This document shows positions 1 through 7,152 of a stretch of 11,889 nucleotides of DNA, one piece after another. This DNA comes from Candidatus Kuenenia stuttgartensis (GTDB lineage Bacteria; Bacteroidota; Bacteroidia; Chitinophagales; Chitinophagaceae). The first letter of the stretch is position 1. Every line of letters starts with the position of its first letter. The notes beneath the pieces are model-generated. The model was not told where the DNA came from, did not search any database, and worked only from the letters and a program-made list of their open reading frames with translations. The stretch is from assembly GCA_943330835.2 (NCBI GenBank), contig CALQJH020000026.1:1-11889 (forward strand), read 5' to 3'. The position numbers and the translations under genes were made by a program.

Positions 1-965
1 ATAGGAACAATAACTTCTTGGTATTTTTCAAGTACAGCATCATAGCGAGAGGAAAAGTCTACGGGGCAGCGTCTGAAAATAATTCCTAAATTATTTCCTT
101 CGATATTCAATTGAATAACCGCTTTGGCGACATCTTCCAGATATTGATGGTCGTCAGGGCTTGTAGTAATATCATCTCCCGAATAGCAAATGTATTTTTT
201 TTGTAAGTCTAAATCATGTTGTTTAAAAAACACTTCTCTCGAAAAAATCTTGCTTTTATCAAAATGAGATTCAAACTGGGGCGTGCCGGTTACAAAAATT
301 TTTGATGCTTCAATATAGGGATAATAGCACAACAATTCCTTTTTCATGTTTTGGCTCCAAACAAAATAATAATCGCTTTCTACAACCATTGTTGCTTTGG
401 GCAAATTATCCCATGAGAAAATGAATATGGCTGTTGGTATGCCTAAATCTTGAGCCGCTAAAAGAGGTGCAATAGCTAAAAGAGGTCTTTGATTGGTGCA
501 AAAAACTAACGCGGGTTTTTCTCTTTTTAAAGTCTCTATGCAGTTTCTGTAATAGGCGGTCTTGCGTTCTTTCTTCTTAATCAAGGCTCTCAATTTTCGC
601 AATCCATTCTCAGAACGATAGAGAACTTTCACGATTTGTATGGCGATACTCTTGGCAGCGTCTTTAATATTTTTGTAGGAAAAGGGAAAATTGTAATTTT
701 CGTACGCAGGATCGTTCGTTTTTTTCGTATTTAAAAAGAGTTCGATTTGTTTTCGGGCGTTTTTAAAAGTATCGGTTAACGGATGCGTTTTCGCATAGGT
801 GATTTTAATTTCCTGAAAGCCTAAGTCATGCAATTCAAATGGTGTGTTATTCCAATATATTACTTCAAACCCTTGTTCAACCCCTATATTATTAAAATTA
901 GAATACGCAAAATTCCTAAGCCCAATGCCATCAGGTAATAAAACAAAAATCTTTTTTCGATCCAT
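1..965 (-). CDS. GT-B-like glycosyltransferase, partial (3' end outside window)
   Basis: The reading frame starts at ATG 965-963 (MDRKKIFVLLPDGIG) and stays open to the left edge, giving 321 complete codons with no stop, so the C-terminus is missing. The N-terminal half looks like the first Rossmann domain of a GT-B enzyme. Visible motifs are SWDNLPKA (about 184-191), a VWS segment, TGTPQFE (226-232), YSGDD (261-265) and FRRCPVDFS further on. The WDN and GTPQFE pair is typical, in my recollection, of a poorly characterised group of surface-polysaccharide proteins distantly like UDP-glycosyltransferases or CDP-glycerol glycerophosphotransferases. There is no signal peptide or membrane segment, so it probably acts in the cytosol or at the inner membrane face. 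It follows neuC by 47 bp and is the last gene of the nonulosonate module seen here. It could be the transferase that uses the CMP-activated sugar, but this rests on context only. Confidence 0.6.
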   Translation of the reverse strand, partial: MDRKKIFVLLPDGIGLRNFAYSNFNNIGVEQGFEVIYWNNTPFELHDLGFQEIKITYAKTHPLTDTFKNARKQIELFLNTKKTNDPAYENYNFPFSYKNIKDAAKSIAIQIVKVLYRSENGLRKLRALIKKKERKTAYYRNCIETLKREKPALVFCTNQRPLLAIAPLLAAQDLGIPTAIFIFSWDNLPKATMVVESDYYFVWSQNMKKELLCYYPYIEASKIFVTGTPQFESHFDKSKIFSREVFFKQHDLDLQKKYICYSGDDITTSPDDHQYLEDVAKAVIQLNIEGNNLGIIFRRCPVDFSSRYDAVLEKYQEVIVP

Positions 966-1012
966 TCTAAATCTATAAACTAACTATCTTAACACTATCA
1001 AAACCATTTGAT

Positions 1013-2134
1013 CTAAATATCTCGAAATTGTTTTTGGTGGTTCAATTCCCAAAAGCTTTTTTCAATAAGAGTATTGATAAATAATTCAGCACTGTTTCCA
1101 AATCCAAAATCGGATTTAGCAGTTTGAATTTCGTGCAAATCTATCGATTTTAAAACTTTTTGAATACTTTTTACTTCGTAATCTGTATTAATTATATCTG
1201 CATGAATCGACCTATTCTGTTGTCTTGTACCAATATTGATAATTGGAATTCCATAATAAGGAGCTTCTCGAATACCTGCACTGCTATTTCCGATGATAAA
1301 TTGACTGTTCTTCAGTAAAGTAAGAAAATACTCAAATCGCAAAGAAGGAAATACTCTGAATCTAGAATTTGTTTTTAGCCTCTCATAGCAGTTTATGATA
1401 AACTGACTTCCCAAATCATTATTAGGGTAAATAATCACATAATTATGATGGTCATTTTCTAATGCGGAAACAAAATTTTCCGCATATTCTTTCATATATT
1501 TCGCTTCAGTAGTTACGGGATGAAACATAGCAATAGCAAACTGATCAAAGTCAATCTCATAATACGCTTTCGAAGTTTCTAGATTAGGCAAATCCTCCGA
1601 AAACATAATATCAATATCTGGAGAACCAATTGTGTATATGGAAGACTTTATTTCTCCCATTTGAAGTAATCGCTTCTTAGCTTCAACATTGGAGACAAAA
1701 TGAATGTGACTCAACTTACTCACACTATGCCGAATTAATTCATCCACAGTACCCGACAACTCTCCACCTTCAATATGGGCAACAAAAATATTATTAAGCG
1801 ATCCTACAATTGCGCCTGCCAAAGTTTCTGCACGATCACCATGAACGACAATCAAATCTGGAGCAATTTTGCTAACATAACTCGAAAGACCTTCAATGGT
1901 CTTCGCCAAAGTCAAATCCATTGTCGTTTCATGTGTATGATTTTCAAACGTGTGCACATTTTTAAAATTACAACGTTCAATTTCAATAACGGTGTATCCA
2001 TACCCTTTTTGCAAATGCATGCCAGTTACAAAAACAAATACTTCAAAATCGGAATGCGTATCCAAAATTGAAATAAGCGATTTTATTTTTCCGAAATCGG
2101 CTCTGGTTCCCGTTAAGAATAGCACTTTTTTCAT
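1013..2134 (-). CDS. neuC: UDP-N-acetylglucosamine 2-epimerase (hydrolysing), NeuC type
   Basis: This 373-residue protein has the usual length of the hydrolysing 2-epimerases, which convert UDP-GlcNAc to ManNAc plus UDP, the first committed step of bacterial sialic acid synthesis. It has the two-domain GT-B-like fold. Motifs visible are the nucleotide-loop start TGTRADFG (8-15), HGDR (98-101), HIEGGE (120-125), DELIRH (131-136), GSPDID (170-175), HPVTTE (205-210), GNSSAGIREA (282-291) and TRQQNR (303-308), which together match the NeuC/WecB superfamily, including the conserved acidic and histidine positions. The start ATG at 2134 gives the canonical MKKVLFLTGTRAD beginning. It lies downstream of neuB but is separated by 260 bp, unlike the tightly packed genes upstream. 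Some close relatives (LegG/NeuC2) act on UDP-diacetylbacillosamine for legionaminic acid; sequence reading alone cannot exclude that. No bacillosamine-pathway genes (dehydratase, aminotransferase, acetyltransferase) are in the window, which favours UDP-GlcNAc. Confidence 0.9.
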   Translation of the reverse strand: MKKVLFLTGTRADFGKIKSLISILDTHSDFEVFVFVTGMHLQKGYGYTVIEIERCNFKNVHTFENHTHETTMDLTLAKTIEGLSSYVSKIAPDLIVVHGDRAETLAGAIVGSLNNIFVAHIEGGELSGTVDELIRHSVSKLSHIHFVSNVEAKKRLLQMGEIKSSIYTIGSPDIDIMFSEDLPNLETSKAYYEIDFDQFAIAMFHPVTTEAKYMKEYAENFVSALENDHHNYVIIYPNNDLGSQFIINCYERLKTNSRFRVFPSLRFEYFLTLLKNSQFIIGNSSAGIREAPYYGIPIINIGTRQQNRSIHADIINTDYEVKSIQKVLKSIDLHEIQTAKSDFGFGNSAELFINTLIEKSFWELNHQKQFRDI

Positions 2135-2394
2135 GTATTATAATAATTAAGAAAAGGTAGTAAAAACGGCAATTTATTTTTTTAATGCTGTTTTATTAAT
2201 ACAAAAATGATTGATCGTTTTATTGGTTCAATCAAAAATACCACAATCGTTTCCAATACTGATAACAAACTCGATACTTTCGCATCTCGATATTTCGGTA
2301 TGTTGAAAAAACATTAGGGTTACAATAGACTTGCTATACATAACGAGATGTCGCGTTAAAAAATCTTTTTTGATGCACAAACAGAGCATTTAAA
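2135..2394. other. 260-bp intergenic region between neuB and neuC
   Basis: This is the longest non-coding gap in the window. It is AT-rich and holds no recognised gene. It contains a short plus-strand open frame (2207-2317, 36 codons), an imperfect direct repeat of the type CTCGATA-TTCG (2270-2282 and 2286-2297), an A6-TC-T6 self-complementary stretch near 2358-2371 and a weak candidate promoter for neuC. No strong GC-rich hairpin followed by a T-run is visible, so I do not call a terminator. The gap may be a leader with its own promoter or the scar of a deleted or rearranged gene. Confidence 0.6.
2233..2269 (-). promoter_or_regulatory. weak candidate Bacteroidota-type promoter for neuC
   Basis: Read on the minus strand, TATTTTTG at 2240-2233 fits the Bacteroidetes -7 consensus TAnnTTTG exactly. 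A TTTG at 2269-2266 could be the -33 element, but the spacer is 25 bases, longer than the roughly 19-21 usually seen. The -7 box would sit about 100 bases before the neuC start. Such short motifs occur by chance in AT-rich DNA, so this is only a candidate. Confidence 0.15.
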
Positions 2395-3450
2395 TCAGAC
2401 AGTCTCTGCATTAATGATGTCTTCAAATGTGAGTTGCTCATCGTGGTCAATGTCTCTAGCGGCGCTTTTACCCAGCACACTCTCAAAATGTTCTGCCAGA
2501 ATTTTTCCAGTACCAGGTCGTTTGACCCATATATTTTCTTTGGTGAAAATTTCTCCTTTTTTTATAGGTGCTATACTACAAACGGTTGCAAAAGCAAAAT
2601 CAATGGTTACTTGTTCTTCTTTTGCGGGTTCTTTGCTACCACCACGCATTTGCCACATTTCGTTGGAAAGTGTGATTAACTCAGAACAAGCTTTTTCGTC
2701 CATACTACAAACTATATCTGGACCGGTTCGCTGCATATGGTCCGTAAAATGACGTTCTAAAATACTTCCACCAAGTGCTACTGCACCTAAACATGCAGTA
2801 TTATTTAAAGTATGGTCACTCAATCCAAAAACTTTATCGGGAAAAGCTCGGTGCAACTGCATCATGGCACCAAAGCGAACCAAATGAATGGGAGTTGGAT
2901 ACAAATTGGTAGTATGTAATAAGGCCACAGGAACCTTGTGTTTATCAAAAATAGCGACGGCTTTGCTTACACTCTCTATTGTATTCATGCCAGTACTTAA
3001 AATGACGGGCTTTCCAAAGGAACAAATGTGCTCCAATAGCGGATAATTGTTGCATTCACCGGAACCAATCTTATAGCCTTCTACGTTCATCCGTTCTAAA
3101 CGATTGGCCGCTTCACGTGAAAATGGCGTAGAAATAAAAATCATTCCTTTACTTTCTACATAGTTTTTTAGTTCTAATTCCTCTTCTTCATTTAGTGAGC
3201 AACGTTCCATGATTTCGTAAATAGATACATGGGCATTTCCAGGAATTACTTTTTTGGCAGCGCCACTCATCTCATCTTCTACAATATGAGTTTGATGTTT
3301 GACTACTTCTACCCCAGCTCTGTGCGCGGAGTCTACCATTTCTTTCGCAACTTTCAAAGAACCTTCGTGATTAATACCGATTTCAGCTATTACTAGTGGC
3401 GGATAATCAGGTCCAATCTTTCTGCCAGCAATTTCTATAAATAAATTCAT
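2395..3450 (-). CDS. neuB: N-acetylneuraminate synthase (sialic acid synthase)
   Basis: NeuB condenses ManNAc with phosphoenolpyruvate to give N-acetylneuraminic acid. The 351 residues form the expected two parts: a TIM barrel (about 1-280) and a C-terminal antifreeze-like SAF domain (about 285-345). Motifs seen are AEIGINHEG (22-30), VVKHQTH (49-55), STPFSR (107-112), YKIGSGE (126-132), LSTGM (151-155), LSDHT (210-214) and LERHFTD (231-237). His213 and His234 correspond to the metal-binding His215 and His236 of the meningococcal enzyme, and Arg311 in KRPGTG corresponds to the SAF-domain arginine (Arg314 there) that reaches the partner active site. Long stretches match what I remember of meningococcal NeuB, including EIMERC and SGECNNYPL, so Neu5Ac rather than legionaminic or pseudaminic acid is likely. 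Its ATG overlaps the stop of the upstream methyltransferase by 4 bp. Its G+C in sampled lines (about 40-48%) is clearly above that of the gene just upstream (25% in one line). Confidence 0.95.
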   Translation of the reverse strand: MNLFIEIAGRKIGPDYPPLVIAEIGINHEGSLKVAKEMVDSAHRAGVEVVKHQTHIVEDEMSGAAKKVIPGNAHVSIYEIMERCSLNEEEELELKNYVESKGMIFISTPFSREAANRLERMNVEGYKIGSGECNNYPLLEHICSFGKPVILSTGMNTIESVSKAVAIFDKHKVPVALLHTTNLYPTPIHLVRFGAMMQLHRAFPDKVFGLSDHTLNNTACLGAVALGGSILERHFTDHMQRTGPDIVCSMDEKACSELITLSNEMWQMRGGSKEPAKEEQVTIDFAFATVCSIAPIKKGEIFTKENIWVKRPGTGKILAEHFESVLGKSAARDIDHDEQLTFEDIINAETV

Positions 3451-4097
3451 TTACTATTATAATTTCTAAGTTTTCTTTTTGCAAAAGTGGCTAATTTTTC
3501 TTTCATCCAAAATAAATTCATTGCTAAAGTGGGATTAATAAAAATAAGCTTTCCTCCTCCTACATAACTGCTAGAATGACATTTTTCGATATGAGCATAA
3601 GGCTTATTTCTATTTAAAGTAATGATGTCTACATATTTGTGATGCGGAAATAACTCTAATACAGTTTGTGTTTGTCCCAGTCTATCACCTTCAATAAACA
3701 CAATTGTGCTTTTCTTGCAATAATCTACGATATCTTTCAAAGCATTATCAGAGCCATCTATTATGATTAAATCGAACTTTTTATTTGTAATTTTATTTAG
3801 TTCCGGATATAAATCAATTCGATCATAATCTGCCACATTTTCTTTTAAGGCTTGTAAACAGAATTCGTTTTTTTCGGTTCCAAAATAAGTAATTTCGTGG
3901 TTGTTAATTTTAGAGAATTGTAAGACTGTATCTGAAATTGATCCAATCCCTAATCCTAATTCAAGGATGCTTTTTACTTTAAAATTTGTAGTTAAATCAA
4001 GAATGATTTCCAATGCAAATTCACTTGCTATAAACTGACTTCCTTCATAGCTACAAAAGGTCTTATAATTCTTAACGGCTAAATCTTTGTTTTTCAT
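3447..4097 (-). CDS. class I SAM-dependent methyltransferase-like protein inside the neu module
   Basis: A 216-residue protein with a single Rossmann-type domain. Motif I is [10 protein letters not shown] (44-53), the acidic end of strand 2 is FGTEKNEF (72-79, Glu75 the likely ribose ligand), and [10 protein letters not shown] (108-117) and VFIEGDR (133-139) follow as strands 4 and 5. This matches class I SAM methyltransferases in outline. The C-terminal tail (about 185-216) is basic. There is no signal peptide. Both ends overlap neighbours by 4 bp: its ATG overlaps the neuA stop, and its own stop overlaps the neuB ATG. That arrangement implies translational coupling and a role in the same pathway. 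Methylation of the nonulosonic acid, its precursor or the sialylated product is a reasonable inference, but the substrate is not shown by the sequence. It might also be a fold relative without methyltransferase activity. Confidence 0.7.
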   Translation of the reverse strand: MKNKDLAVKNYKTFCSYEGSQFIASEFALEIILDLTTNFKVKSILELGLGIGSISDTVLQFSKINNHEITYFGTEKNEFCLQALKENVADYDRIDLYPELNKITNKKFDLIIIDGSDNALKDIVDYCKKSTIVFIEGDRLGQTQTVLELFPHHKYVDIITLNRNKPYAHIEKCHSSSYVGGGKLIFINPTLAMNLFWMKEKLATFAKRKLRNYNSK

Positions 4098-4762
4098 TTG
4101 TTATTTAAGTTTTCTAAAATAAATTGAGCGTATTCTAAATCATCTTTTGTATCTATATCAATAGCAGCGAAAGGGTGATTTATTTCAAATGGATAAGCAT
4201 TTTTACTAATTAATATGTCATTCAGTATTAATTTTGATTTACCAATATACAACAAACCATTTTCAAAGTACAATGGTTCCAAATCCTGACTTCTTTGCCC
4301 AATTTCATAATTAAATGGAAAGAACTTATTGTTGATTATTTTCCCTAGCTTCTTAAAATCTCTCGTAACCGAAAAAAGGCTATCACAATTATTTTTTTGG
4401 AATACTTCAAATGCTTCGGCCAATAAATTTGCTGGCCTTAATGGATTTGTAACTTGCAGTACTATTACATTTTCAACCTGATTTTCAAGTAATTGAACGA
4501 CATGCTTCAGCGCAGAAATCGTTGGTTCAAAATCACCAGAAATACTGTCAGGTCTATCTATGACCTTGGCACCATATTCTAAAGCTACTCTCTTGATTTC
4601 TGGACTATCCGTTGTTACAAATATGTCGTCAATGATGGAGAGATTCTTTTGAGCATACAAAATACTGTGGGCCAATAAAGGTATTCCATCAAAGAGCAAA
4701 ATATTCTTATTTGGCAATCTTTTAGAGCCACCACGGGCAGGAATAATAGCTACGTTTTTCAT
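4094..4762 (-). CDS. neuA: CMP-N-acetylneuraminate cytidylyltransferase (CMP-sialic acid synthetase)
   Basis: NeuA transfers CMP from CTP to the nonulosonic acid, producing the donor for sialyltransferases. The 222-residue length equals the single-domain bacterial enzymes. The nucleotide-binding P-loop-like motif IPARGGSKRLPNKN lies at 7-20, TTDS at 50-53, DRPDSISGD around 69-77, and QVTNPLRP at 103-110. The C-terminal IDIDTKDDLE (201-210) supplies Asp202 and Asp204, equivalent to the metal-binding aspartates of the meningococcal synthetase. There is no C-terminal esterase domain of the E. coli type. It is the first gene of the nonulosonate module in transcription order, preceded by a 102-bp gap and overlapping the following methyltransferase-like gene by 4 bp. 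The family also includes CMP-legionaminic and CMP-pseudaminic synthetases; the NeuB next door points to Neu5Ac. Confidence 0.92.
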   Translation of the reverse strand: MKNVAIIPARGGSKRLPNKNILLFDGIPLLAHSILYAQKNLSIIDDIFVTTDSPEIKRVALEYGAKVIDRPDSISGDFEPTISALKHVVQLLENQVENVIVLQVTNPLRPANLLAEAFEVFQKNNCDSLFSVTRDFKKLGKIINNKFFPFNYEIGQRSQDLEPLYFENGLLYIGKSKLILNDILISKNAYPFEINHPFAAIDIDTKDDLEYAQFILENLNNK

Positions 4763-4864
4763 GAGTTGCGTTACAACAATGAAATAAAATAGTTACTTGT
4801 CAGGGCTCCAGTATAACTTGATGTTTTCATATTGTGTAAAAAATAAAATAAGCGCGAAAGGTAA

Positions 4865-5977
4865 TTAATAAAACGATCTTTTTGATTCTTTAATAATTTG
4901 ATTCATATCATTCGTCCATCTTATCGAAGTGTACAATATAGGATCAAATGGTAAATTTTGTGTTGGCGTTTCCATAAACGAAATTATTGCCTTTTCCCAT
5001 TCACTAATAAAATGGGGATTCTCTATTAATTGTCCCAATTGGCCATTTTGTAACACTTCGGAAACACCGCCAAGTGCCGATGCTATACAAAAATTACCAC
5101 AATGAAGTGCCTCAATTAAACTCAACCCAAATCCTTCTTTAGAAAGGACGGGGAATAAATAACAATCTGACGCTTGGAAATACTGCGGCAATTCATCATT
5201 AGGCATTTCTCCAAAATATCGAACACCAGGTATGGCTTCTTTAGGTTTACAACCAATAATCCAAAGAACCATATTTTTATTTGGGTCATAAACACGTTTC
5301 CAAGCCTCTAAAACAATATGAATTCCTTTTTTCGGCCGGTCCTGTGAGCACCACAAAAACACGGTTTTATTCGTAGCGCCAAATGTCTCTTTTAAAATAT
5401 TTTTTTCGCTTTGACCAACTCTAAAGAATTTCTGGCTGTCAATCCCGTTGTGCAAAACAGCAAATTTACAAGGTAAAATGTTGTAAAATTCTTTGTGTGC
5501 TTTATAACTGGCGTGCGTCAAAAGCACCATTTCATCAATAGTTTCAAATAGCCATCTTCCTTCAAAATCTCCAAAAAAGGGAGGATAGCCATGATAGAAA
5601 AACTGAAGATAGACTTGCTTTCTAATTCCTTCTTTTGCAAGCATATCAGCAAGTGGTTTTACTACACCAAAATTATCTACAATTTGAATAATATATTTTT
5701 CATTTGGTTGGATATGCTCTTTCAAGGATCTTACGTAATGATTGTATTTCTCACCCTTGGAAAGAAGACCCACTTTATGGAAAAAAAGCCTTACTTTTTC
5801 AATCAGACTTCTCTGTACCAAAACATAATTGACGTTTTCTACAAATTGCTCTGGCGGTTTACAAACAATATAATCAATTTGATGGTTGCCATTTAAGTAA
5901 TTTTTGTATAAAGTTGTCCAGCTTCCAATTTTTGAGTACGGAATAGGCACCTGTGAAAGGAGTATTACTTTTGGCAT
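4865..5977 (-). CDS. glycosyltransferase family 4 (GT-B fold)
   Basis: A 370-residue retaining-type glycosyltransferase. The N-terminal domain begins PKVILLSQVPIPYSKIGSW, with the small-residue acceptor loop near 11-20. The C-terminal donor domain starts after HNGID (176-180) and shows DRPKKGIH (213-220), YFGEMPNDELP (254-264), the EGFGLSLIEA motif (281-290, with the E-x7-E pair Glu281 and Glu289) and GGVSEVL (303-309). These are hallmarks of GT4 enzymes that add a sugar from a nucleotide donor at the cytosolic membrane face. The sugar and linkage cannot be read from the sequence. Start ATG 5977 gives a complete first beta strand. Sampled lines are about 38-45% G+C, higher than the flanking GT2 genes. 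It lies 102 bp before neuA and 41 bp after the preceding GT. Confidence 0.88.
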   Translation of the reverse strand: MPKVILLSQVPIPYSKIGSWTTLYKNYLNGNHQIDYIVCKPPEQFVENVNYVLVQRSLIEKVRLFFHKVGLLSKGEKYNHYVRSLKEHIQPNEKYIIQIVDNFGVVKPLADMLAKEGIRKQVYLQFFYHGYPPFFGDFEGRWLFETIDEMVLLTHASYKAHKEFYNILPCKFAVLHNGIDSQKFFRVGQSEKNILKETFGATNKTVFLWCSQDRPKKGIHIVLEAWKRVYDPNKNMVLWIIGCKPKEAIPGVRYFGEMPNDELPQYFQASDCYLFPVLSKEGFGLSLIEALHCGNFCIASALGGVSEVLQNGQLGQLIENPHFISEWEKAIISFMETPTQNLPFDPILYTSIRWTNDMNQIIKESKRSFY

Positions 5978-6018
5978 TTCAGATGGTTTCAGAGTATAAA
6001 AGTATAAAAAGGATTTGA

Positions 6019-7104
6019 TTATTTTTTAATCCTCAATTGAATTGATTTTAAATCAGCTCCCACAGTGAACGAATATTGATGATTTGTGTAAAAAAAAATC
6101 AAATGCAATAACAACATATCATTAATTTCTTTCAGGGTAATATAAGACGAAACTGATTTTCCCAACTTCTTCTTTAAGAAATATTTTAAGCTATGTTGAA
6201 AAGGGTCTTCTCTAAACTCGACCGCAATAATTCCTTCTTTGAGCCGGGGTAACTCAACAAATAAAAAAAGGTATATATTTTCCTTATTATTCAAGATTAC
6301 TCGTTCAACATCTTTACTCATTAATGCTTCGTACTCCGCTTTCAATATTGGGACTCCCCAATTTTCGCCATTTGTAGCAATCGCCTTTTTATCACGCATG
6401 TAAGCGAAATACTCTTGATTCAATTTTGGAATCGAATGTACTTGCAAATCTTTGGTTATCGCATCACTTTCTAAATTTCTATAGGTCGGATGCCAACGAT
6501 GTAACAAAAGAATTTCCTTTTCATAAAAAGTTACCTGATATCCAGCTTTCAAAAGTCGGTTGTGGATATCTTCATCTTCAGCACCCCAAAAATGTAAAAA
6601 CTCATCAAAACCTCTAACTTTCTTTAGGGCTTCGATCGGAAACAGCGACAATCCCTGCGCTCCAAGTTGGCTTGAAAAACTGATTTTGTAATTATCAAAA
6701 GGCTGACTCTTTTTACTTTCTGATCGGTTAAGAAAACCTACTTTAAAATAAACCGAAACCATTGGATCTTTCGCTTTTTGAATAACATCAATGAAATTTG
6801 GTTTAAAAATCATATCAATATCCGATATAAAAACATAGGGTGTATTGACCAATCGAATTCCGATGTTTACCGCTTTTGCTCGCGACCAAGGTTGATCAAT
6901 ATGATAGGAATAAAAATAAGAAACAAACGAATAATTGCTTAGTAATTTCTGTAGTGCTTTAGAATGCGATAAACTGGAGCCATAATCGATAAATAAGACC
7001 GTGAAATTTGAGTCACTTTGGGCAACTAGTGAATCCATGGCAATTTTTACTCGCTCTAATTCTCGGTTTCGATAGGTAAATAAAATTGTTAATTCAAGCT
7101 TCAC
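6019..7104 (-). CDS. GT2-type glycosyltransferase with galactosyltransferase 7C-like region; GTG start
   Basis: A 361-residue GT-A enzyme. The N-terminus (ELTILFTYRNRELERV, 4-19) is a GT2 donor-binding start, and SDIDMIF (94-100) gives the DxD metal motif at Asp95 and Asp97. GFDEFLHFWGAEDEDIHNRL (165-184) is the typical WGxEDxD acceptor/catalytic block of Glyco_transf_7C and chondroitin-polymerase-like GTs, which often transfer Gal, GalNAc or GlcNAc. LLHRWHP (200-206) follows, as in that family. Residues from about 240 to 361 form an extension I do not recognise. The start is GTG at 7104-7102: an in-frame TAA lies directly before it and the next Met (23) would remove the first strand and part of the donor site. 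It sits in the middle of the GT block, 48 bp after one GT and 41 bp before the next. Confidence 0.87.
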   Translation of the reverse strand: MKLELTILFTYRNRELERVKIAMDSLVAQSDSNFTVLFIDYGSSLSHSKALQKLLSNYSFVSYFYSYHIDQPWSRAKAVNIGIRLVNTPYVFISDIDMIFKPNFIDVIQKAKDPMVSVYFKVGFLNRSESKKSQPFDNYKISFSSQLGAQGLSLFPIEALKKVRGFDEFLHFWGAEDEDIHNRLLKAGYQVTFYEKEILLLHRWHPTYRNLESDAITKDLQVHSIPKLNQEYFAYMRDKKAIATNGENWGVPILKAEYEALMSKDVERVILNNKENIYLFLFVELPRLKEGIIAVEFREDPFQHSLKYFLKKKLGKSVSSYITLKEINDMLLLHLIFFYTNHQYSFTVGADLKSIQLRIKK

Positions 7105-7152
7105 TTATGATAATAATTTCGTTGGTTTTAAAAATAGAAAATCGATAAAATA

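Noticed and set aside
1775..2071. Plus-strand open frame of 98 codons opposite to neuC, with a second overlapping one at 1950-2150
   Set aside because: It lies wholly inside the well-supported neuC gene on the other strand, shows no domain, and its composition (many Cys, Met, Ile, Asn) is typical of an antisense shadow.
2340..2375. Possible terminator after neuB (A6-TC-T6 and a short AACG...CGTT pair)
   Set aside because: The stem is only 4 G/C-containing pairs or pure A/T, with no stable hairpin plus T-run in the right order on the minus strand.
2414..2752. Plus-strand open frames of 112 and 81 codons opposite to neuB
   Set aside because: They run antisense to the conserved SAF-domain end of neuB, are rich in Ser, Cys and Phe without any motif, and are explained by the reverse complement of a conserved coding region.
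5591..5896. Plus-strand open frame of 101 codons opposite to the GT4 gene, with hydrophobic stretches
   Set aside because: The hydrophobic appearance comes from reverse-complement Lys/Asn-rich codons of the GT4 gene. No start context or homology supports it.
5993..6008. Tandem repeat AGTATAAA twice upstream of the GT4 gene
   Set aside because: Only two 8-base copies in AT-rich DNA; readily explained by chance and without a flanking structure.
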